From NCBI RefSeq assembly GCF_000004195.4, contig NC_030678.2:86898904-86962903 (forward strand): a DNA stretch of 64,000 nt. The letters are read 5' to 3'. Under the pieces are notes generated by a model. It had not been told where the DNA came from. It was given only the letters and a program-made list of their open reading frames with translations, and made no database searches. A program made the position numbers and the translations under genes. Below, piece after piece: positions 56,286-64,000 of this stretch (its first letter is position 1; each line of letters starts with the position of its first letter). This DNA is from Xenopus tropicalis (taxonomy: Eukaryota > Chordata > Amphibia > Anura > Pipidae).

Positions 56286-56800
56286 ATACCATCCTTAGCT
56301 TAGCTCCTTCCACCACCCCCGGTATCTCAGAGACACTAATGACGTCCAGGATGGGATATAACAGGCTACAGCTTTATTAATCAGAAAATTTGTAAGTAGA
56401 TAAATACAAAAGTAATTTATAAAATGATCAACATTTTACCAATAACAATAACCATCCATGTTATGCCCATTGGAATGCTTACAGGCAACCAGAATCCACT
56501 ACTTTCCTAGGACCCTTGTCCGAGGAGGTTACCATCCACCTTTTGACACCCATGTGCCAAAACTGGCTTAGCCCCCACCTTCCAGCAAGCATTCCTACCA
56601 CAAGCTGTGACAGCATAAATGAACCCCTCCCCAGCCCGATCCACCACGTCTTGCACTCAAGGGCGGGCAAGACAATGCTCCTTGACTTTCACAAGGTAAT
56701 TGGTACCGCCTCTTCCTCTGCTGTTACTCTCCTTATCCTGGTCCCTCCTCCTACTTTACAAACTCTCCTTCCCCCAGTCCTAACCCGTATTAATTAACCC
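56286..56800 (-). other. Unclassified retroelement-like segment, minus strand
   Basis: On the minus strand, AATAAAGCTGTAGCCTG near 56360-56378 looks like a polyadenylation region following about 400 bp of GC-richer sequence. No protein motif is visible in any frame. It may be an LTR/DIRS-type terminus, but this is a guess. Confidence 0.3.
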
Positions 56801-58672
56801 CTTCCACCCCCCTTGCTCTTTTGGTGCCCTAATGGTTAGATGCTTGTCTAATATATATATAATGACATCAGTAATGTATTTTATGCAAGAATGAGCTACA
56901 GCTACACCTCAACCTGAGAATTGTCTCCTATGGCTGGTACAAGTTCTGCAGTGGTTAATTTTTAGTGTACATGTTAAAAACCTGTGTGGTGATAAATATT
57001 TTTATGGGATTTATAAGACTATATACAGTGCAACACATTGTCATCATTTATTTGTCTGAAGCGCCTACCTGTTTCATTATCAAAAAATATAATGTTGCCC
57101 AACACATAATTCCAAATGTTATCTCAGCTAATTGTCTAATTGTTTCTCCACTACAGAGCTTTACACAGATTTAAGATTTCCTGGCAAAGATTGCGTTCCT
57201 TTGAGATATTAGCACCACATCTGCAATAACTGAATTCCCTCATCTCCACAGCAGACATCAAAGAGTCTTTGAAGATTAAAAATAATGGCTTGGCTACCAT
57301 TGAACTAAGGTCTTATATATCTGTAGGTGTATACCATCTGGTTCTGGAGCTTTATTTGCTTTATCTTATTGTTGCCTCTTTTTGACTTTGTTCCGAGTCA
57401 AAAACAAAGTTTTGTAAAACTTCACAAATGTTTTGTGCCATAACCTATAACTGAGTTTTCTAAAAAATGTTTCTGGTATATTGTTAATTTGAAGTTTTTG
57501 TTGTCTTTCTTATAATTTTCATATCTAGTTCTTTTGTAACTTGCACACAACAAATATAGTATTTGTATGACTTTACTGTATATGTTTTTCTTTCAGTCAC
57601 AGGTGTTTATATAAACTTCTTTTGAAGTTGCTTCTGAAGAGCATGTTCGCCCTTGGCCTTGTGCTATATCAGTTTATGCCTAGTTTACAGGGAGAGGTTG
57701 GGTTCTTACCTCTCTTTTCCCTAAGACTGTGGTGCATAGTATGCATTTGTGCTTGTGTTTTAATGCAAATAGGGTGCAAGTTGCATCTAGAATGTTCAGA
57801 GTAAAGATTGTTTCACTTGTGGAGAATTTGTGCGAAAAATGCGTTTGGATTTGATTCACTAGACACAAGTCTAAGGAAGACAGAAGTATGGAATGGTTAT
57901 ATTCCTACAAAATAGGAGTAAACAGGTTATTCTAGTTATTGCCTGTGTAGTATGCACAAAATTACCTCTCTAGCAATAGGCAGGAGTAGCAAAGAGTATA
58001 TGGAGATATAATGGGGGAGAACACCCTATCATCGGTGTTAATAATCGCTTCAATATTTCTTTCAACTTGAAGTTCACTTTAAAATGAACTCTTAATAAAT
58101 ATGAAGTATTGAAGACATTCTCAGACAATTTACAATTCTTCTTCTTTCTAATAATGCTGAGATATTCAGCTTTTCATGTTCAAAATGCTATAGAAAAGTT
58201 TGAAATTCTCAGTCGATACACTAGACATAGGCACAAATAAAAAATACTGTTTCCGGATGCTGATCCATTCCCTTAGTGTTTTGGACCCCACTCAGAGCAG
58301 ACATAGACATGTTAAGAGTGCTTTCATGACTTTCTTGCCTGTGGCAGAAGTTTTGTTTTCTGCTTAGTATGGCTATTTGTCCTATCTTTGGCTCTTTACA
58401 AAGTATTAAGTACTAAGCAAATCTTTACTGACAGGGAATAACAAGTACATTGTGGATGGACTATTAATGGACATACTATTTTCCTCATGTTCAGCTGCTT
58501 GCTCTGCTCCAGGGCTCTTCTGTCAACTCCAAACTGTTTTTTGTGATATAGAGATTATTGCTTTTTCTTTACCCATTTTCTGTTTGGTAGATTAGCCAAA
58601 GCATCGACTCTTACAGTAGCTCTGCTTTTATCTAAGACCTTTAGTGGAATTTTCAGTAGGATTTAAGGTGGC
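56801..58672. other. AT-rich non-coding stretch
   Basis: Nothing recognised. Confidence 0.5.
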
Positions 58673-59052
58673 CATACATGGGCCGACTATAGCTGCCGAT
58701 ATCGGTCCCTTGGACCGATTCGGCAGCTAATCGGCCCGTGTATGGGGAGAGCAGAGCGGCCTGGCCGACCGATATCTGGCCTGAAATTGGCCAGATCTCG
58801 ATCGGCCAGGTTAGAAAATCTGGTCGGATCGGGGACCGCATCGGCTCGTTGATGCGGTCCCCGATCCGACTGCCCCATTGCCGCCCACATAATCTGATCG
58901 TCTGGCCCCAGGGCCAAACGATCGGATTATTATTTTTTTTACCTAAATGGTCCCCCAATATCGCCCACCCGTAGGTGGGGATATCGGGGGAAGATCCGCT
59001 CGCTTGGCGACATCGCCAAGCGAGCGGATCTGCTCGTGTATGGCCACCTTAA
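58673..59052. mobile_element. Palindromic GGTGGCCATACA element, copy 2, TTAA-flanked
   Basis: The body at 58677-59048 is flanked by TTAA at 58673-58676 and 59049-59052. It matches copy 1 almost base for base. It has an extra hairpin at 58891-58928 ('AATCTGATCGTCTGGCCCCA' opposed by 'GGCCAAACGATCGGATT') that copy 1 lacks. Non-coding, CpG-rich. Confidence 0.92.
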
Positions 59053-59810
59053 CTCATACAATGCTATCTATGAATAAATCAAAGTGCAAAGCAAGAGATT
59101 GCTGATTGCACAATGCAGAGTAGCTTCTGATGGGAAAAAGCCACCAAAAGACCTCAGCTTGAGGAATGACCCATTAGTAGATGGTCACCTCGGAAAAACA
59201 GTAAAGGCTCTAGTGAAGCTATGCCATATGTTCTTGTTAAGCAAATTCTCTGAAGTGTTAATACCCATGTTCTCCCATGTGCAATCCACCATGCACAGAG
59301 TTTGCAAACTTTCTTGTTCTCAAGGGGCTGCACACTGTTTGACCACTTGTTTCAGCTGCTCTCAGTGTACAAAGATTGCTGACAATGACTATGCTCTGCT
59401 TTAACTTGATGTTTGAGAATCTGTTTTCATGAGATATAACCCTCGTAGGGTCTGTGAGCTGAGCTTCCTAATTTGATCAAAATGTAAAGAAAGTGAGATG
59501 TATTACCAAACGATTGCCTTGTTCTTTAGAGAAATGTACAAATATTGCATTTACATTTATGCTTGATATCATTATTATCCCCAGGCTTGTAATTAATTTC
59601 CCATGCTAGTACTTGTTATTGGCATTCATTCCCTTGTCTGTACTATAAATGCATTGTAAATGCTGCATACTCTGTGGACTCCATACAAATACAATTATGC
59701 ACACATACAGATAATTTAATTATGTTGGGTTAAAATTAATGCTGAGATATATGTAATTAACTTAGTACACCAGCATACTTTCTATATCCATTCTGTATAC
59801 GTACAGTAGC
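59053..59810. other. Non-coding stretch
   Basis: The 106-codon plus-strand frame at 59084-59404 shows no recognisable domain. It begins just outside the palindromic element and is regarded as chance. Confidence 0.45.
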
Positions 59811-60470
59811 CCAATGACCCGTAGTAAAACGTAGGGAAGCAGGGGCATGACAGATGCGTTGGACAGACTTAGCCACTCCCAGTTACAGGTGATTGGTTAG
59901 TTCGTAAGGGGTATAAAATGCGGGTAACTGTTCCCGCTTCTCACTCCATTTTAGGCAGCGGAGTAAAACGCCCACCCTCCCTCCCTATAGAGGTGGAGGT
60001 AGCGGAGTGTCGTTGGCGGGGTGATTAAGTTGGGGGAAAGCAATGGTTGGGTTAGGAGGGGAGTTTTATAGTTAAGTGGGGCTGGCATGCTTGGAACCTC
60101 AGGGGTAAGAAAGTGGATTAGGAGGTGAGTTTTGTTGGGTAGTTGGTTCCGGGCCAGAAGGGCAGCTGGCAGCGCCAGTTGCGCTGCGCAGTTATTGGAT
60201 TGTTACAGTGTTTGGCTATTTAAAAGTTGATTTGTTTGTTATACAAACATTTGTGTTATGTTTGAGATGTTGTTTCACATTTGTTATTTATGTTATGTTT
60301 TAAATTAAAACTTCACTTGTTGTTAATAAATTTTCTGCGGCCATTTTTATCCCAAGAATTGGTGTCTGTGTGTTTATTGGGGATGGTAAGTAAAGAGGTA
60401 AAAGGGGGTTGTTGGTTGGGAGAAGGGCGGGTCAAGTTCCAACGTTACTCATGTCAAGCACTTGAACTAT
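59811..60470 (+). mobile_element. Retroelement-terminus-like block with promoter signals
   Basis: A CCAAT-type GATTGG (59891), a TATA box GGGTATAAAATGCGGG (59910-59924), then GC-rich sequence, and AATAAA at 60325-60330 followed by a T/G-rich region. This promoter-to-poly(A) order over about 420 bp fits an LTR or a DIRS-like terminus. No TSD, inverted ends or genes were seen, so the class is open. Confidence 0.4.
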
Positions 60471-61292
60471 AATTCCCAGAACCCCCAACAATATTTATTA
60501 GTTAGAAGGTGCTGGGAAGTAAAGTAACATCTAGAGGGTCACAGGAAACGACATCCATGGATTGGAATGCTTTGTTCCACTTTGCCTGTGTGGAGCAATA
60601 TATGGTATGCAATATTTTTATTTGGTTTTAAATTTTTTCATTACAACAACATTTTGGGGAGACAGGAGAAAAGAAAAACAAAAAAAATATACACAATGAG
60701 TTTCTCCTGGCTGTAGTCTGTACTGTTGCCGATATTTTGTTTCTGCCAGAAGCACTGTCAATGTAGAAGTCCTAGATTGTCCCAACTACCACCCAGGATG
60801 GAAAAGTGGCAATGTTTCTAGTAGCCATGGGGGGGGGGGGGGGAAGGGAAGTGGGGGTATGAGAAGGAATTAAAACAATAAAGGAGAAACCATAAAATAT
60901 AAAACATGATCAAAATGTCTAACTAGAGTTAGGTTATTATAATTGTATCCAGAGTCCACTCTATTGTAATGTACATATTATTAGGGACATATCAGCACAG
61001 CGGCTCTTTCCCAGCCAGCATGTTAATATGTCTATGGTAAACACATAGGGCTATCGCAGTGATTTATTTTGATGAGAGTGTGTGGCCCTTAAGGGACAGA
61101 GTATCCCAGTTATACCAAATGTTGTTAAACTGTTTAAAGATTTGGATTTTTTAAAAAACTAAAATTGGTTGCTGAGATTTTGTTTTTCTACCTGTGTCTT
61201 TTACAGTTTCAAATACCAGAAATTGCCTATCCGTTGCTGTCTATGATAATGACATGCACAGGGATGCACTTCTTTTATAAAATTAATTTGCC
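60471..61292. other. Non-coding stretch with a G-run
   Basis: 15 consecutive G at about 60829-60843. Nothing else recognised. Confidence 0.5.
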
Positions 61293-61624
61293 TGTTTCAG
61301 CAGTGTTGGATTTGAAAATAACCCTCCCCTAGGCCTGCCACCTACACCACATGTGCAGGCATAATTTGCTTGCTTATTTTGGCTGCCTCCTGCACCCCAC
61401 CACCCCATAGCACGCATATAGTGCACTCGCTCGTGCCTAGACACCTGGGCACAGAATATTTCAATTACTTTCAAAGTCTCAAGTCCATCCTGTCCTTAAC
61501 ACACCAGGTATCTGAAGGAACAAGGAAATAGAGATGCGGGTGGGTGGCATGCTGCCCCAAAGAAACATGCTGCCCTAGGCCCAGGTCTTTGTGGCCTTCC
61601 CACAAATCCAGGCCTGTGTGTCAG
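61293..61624. mobile_element. Non-autonomous hAT element, 316 bp
   Basis: The element at 61301-61616 begins CAGTGTTGGATTTG and ends CAAATCCAGGCCTG. TSD TGTTTCAG / TGTGTCAG (7/8). 'CCCCTAGGCCTGCCACC' and 'TGCCCTAGGCCCAGG' are opposed near the ends. The minus-strand 63-codon frame inside is not a gene. Confidence 0.85.
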
Positions 61625-62873
61625 GGTAAACACAAAATTCTCATATACAGCAATAACATGTGATTTGGGATATTATTATACCACCTTTTGAGCATGGAAA
61701 AAAAACATCCCAAAATTGCTATATGTGCTGTAGGCTTAAGGCACCGGCAGACCCTGATCACTGTGTTACCTTGATAAGCCATTCCATGCTGCTTGTTTTA
61801 GAACTTAAAACCTCCCCTCTGAGATTTAAGCTTATGTTAGTTCCTCCAATCTGTCTAGTCTCATATGATTTCAGCAACTTGGTCTTGCTCAGCTGAGCCA
61901 TACAGAGATGGAATAGGCATGATTTGTGCATCTGCCAAACACTGCAACAGCTTTTTCCTAATAAAAGAAGAAGAGTCTGTGTCTCCTCTGTGTGATAAAT
62001 TTCTGGAATAACTCCACTGTTTCTCTCTCACAGGATAAAGTACCCATACAATCTCAACTGGCTCAAACAATGGGCATAAATGAATACTTTTGCATCAAAA
62101 CATATCCTTCTTCCAAAATTTGGTTAGATGGTGCTGAAGTGCCTAAACGCTTTTGTATTCTTGCATGACAGAAACTAGCAATCAGCTAATTATAAAAGAA
62201 TACTATGTTCCTAGATTTAGTGTTGGTGATGATTTTCATTCCTTCTTAAAAAAATAGCTCATTGGAAAATTAGAGGTCACAGACACATGATAATTGAAGG
62301 ACACCATCATCTGCAAATAACAGAGGCAGTTTCTTCCTTAAATAGTATTTATTTCAACTATGTGAATGCAACTTTTACTGAACTTTTGCAGGGACAAGAT
62401 GACACGCAACAGTGGCTCCATTACCCCATATTCCTATGGTACTTCACATAAAATATACATGGGTACACAGTGGTATGGATATTTCAAGTCTACAAAAGTC
62501 ATGTACACAATATGGCCATCTGCTGTTGGCAGGGATGAATTGTGAAAAACAGGCATAAGGTGCCATGCATTTCATATTTTGCACCCTGCCCTGTCAAGAG
62601 CAGCCACATCCACAAGTCCACTGTCCAAAATGGAGCAAGAGAACCCAAGCTTCCTATGTGAGTACAGCACTGTCTGTGTTCTGCAGCATTGTATTCATGA
62701 ATGGAGGCATGTAGACATCTTTCTTTTCAACCCCTACCCATCTACTAACTTGCAACTTGGGCACAATGAGAGAGAAAAAGAGCACCTTACTCCTGTACAA
62801 TGCCCATTTCAGCTATGATTATTGTGCTGAAAACTGCAGAGCATTTGGATAAACCATAAAAATGATATAACAT
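61625..62873. other. AT-rich non-coding stretch
   Basis: Nothing recognised. Confidence 0.5.
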
Positions 62874-63599
62874 TGTAGGGACCCATAGGGTTAAAGCTCC
62901 CTATGGTCTTAGCCCTACACTTCCTTATCTGTTGTTACTGAGCAGAATGTTATGTTTCAACTTTAGCTATTTGCATCTGTGCCATTATTGGTTCTTAGTT
63001 AGGATGACCACCTCCTGCACACTGTAATATAGTGTTACGCAGCGCATGGGCACTTCCTCTGTGGCATTCCTATCATCAGCAGAAGGTGGTGCACATTGAG
63101 CCTGGGCCCCAACTAGCCTCAGAAGCCTGTGCCCTAGGAAGGAGGAAGCCAATCCATCTAGAGATTCTAAGTTGGGTATCAGGGACCCTGTAAGTGAGGA
63201 GAAGTCATCTGCAGGTTAGACCTCTGTCTCTGTCTAGGAGTGTTATTTAGCAAGAGCAGCTGTGTGCTCCAACAAAGGAGAATTTAGTGGGTTTAGTACA
63301 CCCAAGGCTCTGCTGCCTTATTGTAGGGACCACAGTTCAGACACAGGTTTCAGGCTATTTCTCAACCCTGAACCACCATTGGCTGTAGGGATCCGGTCCA
63401 GTAAAGGTAAACACCCTTGGGAATCCTGTCTATTATCCCACATTTGTCTCCACCATGGTGCCACACTGTTCTGCTACCTTGAAACTGCATTAGACATTTG
63501 TGTTATTCTACCTCAGTGCTGTGAGTATAAACCCGGCATATGCTGTGTACCATCAATAAACCAAGTTCTAGTTTAATTCCAAAAAAACTCTGGCATCCA
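62874..63599 (+). mobile_element. LTR-like block, plus strand
   Basis: Starts TGTAGGGACCCATAGGG. Contains 'GTGAGTATAAACCCGGC' (TATA-like, about 63523) and 'CATCAATAAACCAAG' (poly(A) signal, about 63554), and ends near CTGGCATCCA. It shares 'CCAACAAAGGAGA.TTTAGT' with the 28.8-29.6 kb block. No TSD was resolved; the right end could be a few bases off. The 104-codon frame at 63262-63576 lies across it and is not a supported gene. Confidence 0.5.
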
Positions 63600-64000
63600 T
63601 AATTAAAATATATACATCTTTGGCAGTGGAGAGTTGCAATTTAGCAACATTTCATAAGTGCATTTCTTCCATTCTGCGAAGGCCCAAAAGGCTTGTTTGA
63701 GTCACATGTGCCCGTGCTCATACCTACTAGCCGGATTTGGCAAATAATAGCTAAAATAGGGTTACAACATCATTCTCAGAATTTCTGCCAGTTGTATTTA
63801 ACTCCACATGAAAAACTGGACCCAATTTTCTCTGCTTGCAGTACCTCTTAATATTGGCAGAACAGAGTCGTCCGGCGTTGCTTGTCTTCTACATGAATAT
63901 TTTAGTTTGAATGTTGGGCCCAAGACTCACAGATATTCTCTAACATAAGAGAAGTGTGTTAGGTGTTGTTGCCTAACTGCGATGGGTGAATGAAATAATA
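63600..64000. other. Non-coding to window end
   Basis: Nothing recognised. Confidence 0.5.

Noticed and set aside
59084..59404. 106-codon frame with several Cys and His residues, considered as a possible zinc-finger fragment
   Set aside because: Cys/His spacing does not fit a known finger, there are no splice signals that would make an exon, and the start abuts a transposon edge.
63262..63576. 104-codon frame near the right end
   Set aside because: It lies across the TATA and poly(A) signals of an LTR-like block and has no recognisable motif.
1..64000. tRNA, rRNA or snRNA genes
   Set aside because: No cloverleaf with A/B boxes and no rRNA or snRNA core sequence was recognised by eye. A tRNAscan/Rfam run would be decisive.

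Overview
The window looks like amphibian genomic DNA, most likely Xenopus (X. tropicalis is my first guess). It is AT-rich and repeat-dense. Its repeats are the mix familiar from that genus: CR1 and L2 LINEs, Tc1-like transposons with long terminal inverted repeats (TIRs), many short non-autonomous hAT elements with 8-bp target-site duplications (TSDs), TTAA-flanked T2/Kolobok-type elements, and palindromic MITEs starting GGGGC..ATTTA with 3-bp TSDs. I found no host protein-coding exon, tRNA, rRNA or CRISPR array that I can support. All recognisable coding sequence belongs to decayed transposable elements. The window therefore reads as intergenic or deep-intronic DNA.

Layout. 1-9 kb: a worn CR1 scrap, a degenerate 42-bp minisatellite, a hAT MITE, and a minus-strand solo LTR (6934-8948) split by an L2 LINE. 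9.2-11.8 kb: a Tc1 element with about 212-bp TIRs; its transposase is broken by frameshifts and by a nested 1-kb hAT element that carries a 34-bp minisatellite. 12-20 kb: a 52-bp tandem array, a 62-bp MITE, a T2-type element, a 1.66-kb L2 with RT motifs, a 501-bp near-perfect palindromic MITE and a degenerate array of about 120-bp units. 20-31 kb: mostly unique sequence with a striking 31-bp-stem hairpin (21.04 kb), LTR-like blocks near 24 kb and 29 kb, a second Tc1 remnant, and candidate regulatory motifs. 31-34 kb: palindromic TTAA element copy 1, a nested T2-like pair and two adjacent hAT elements. 37-53 kb: a run of nested insertions (MITEs inside an ACAGGTATGG-ended repeat, T2-type elements, hAT in hAT, and a MITE at the stop codon of a CR1 ORF2). 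54-64 kb: largely unique AT-rich sequence, palindromic TTAA element copy 2, a promoter-bearing retroelement-like block at 60 kb, a hAT element and a terminal LTR-like block.

No genes here work together in a pathway. What the window does record is insertion history: eight host/guest nestings can be ordered in time from TSDs and reconstructed empty sites. The items best worth following are the minisatellite-bearing hAT inside Tc1, the MITE that landed on and preserved a CR1 stop codon, the isolated hairpin at 21 kb, and a few unique stretches with paired transcription-factor-like motifs. I did not find convincing evidence of a wholly new biological system. Family names come from remembered terminal motifs and TSD length, not from a database search.
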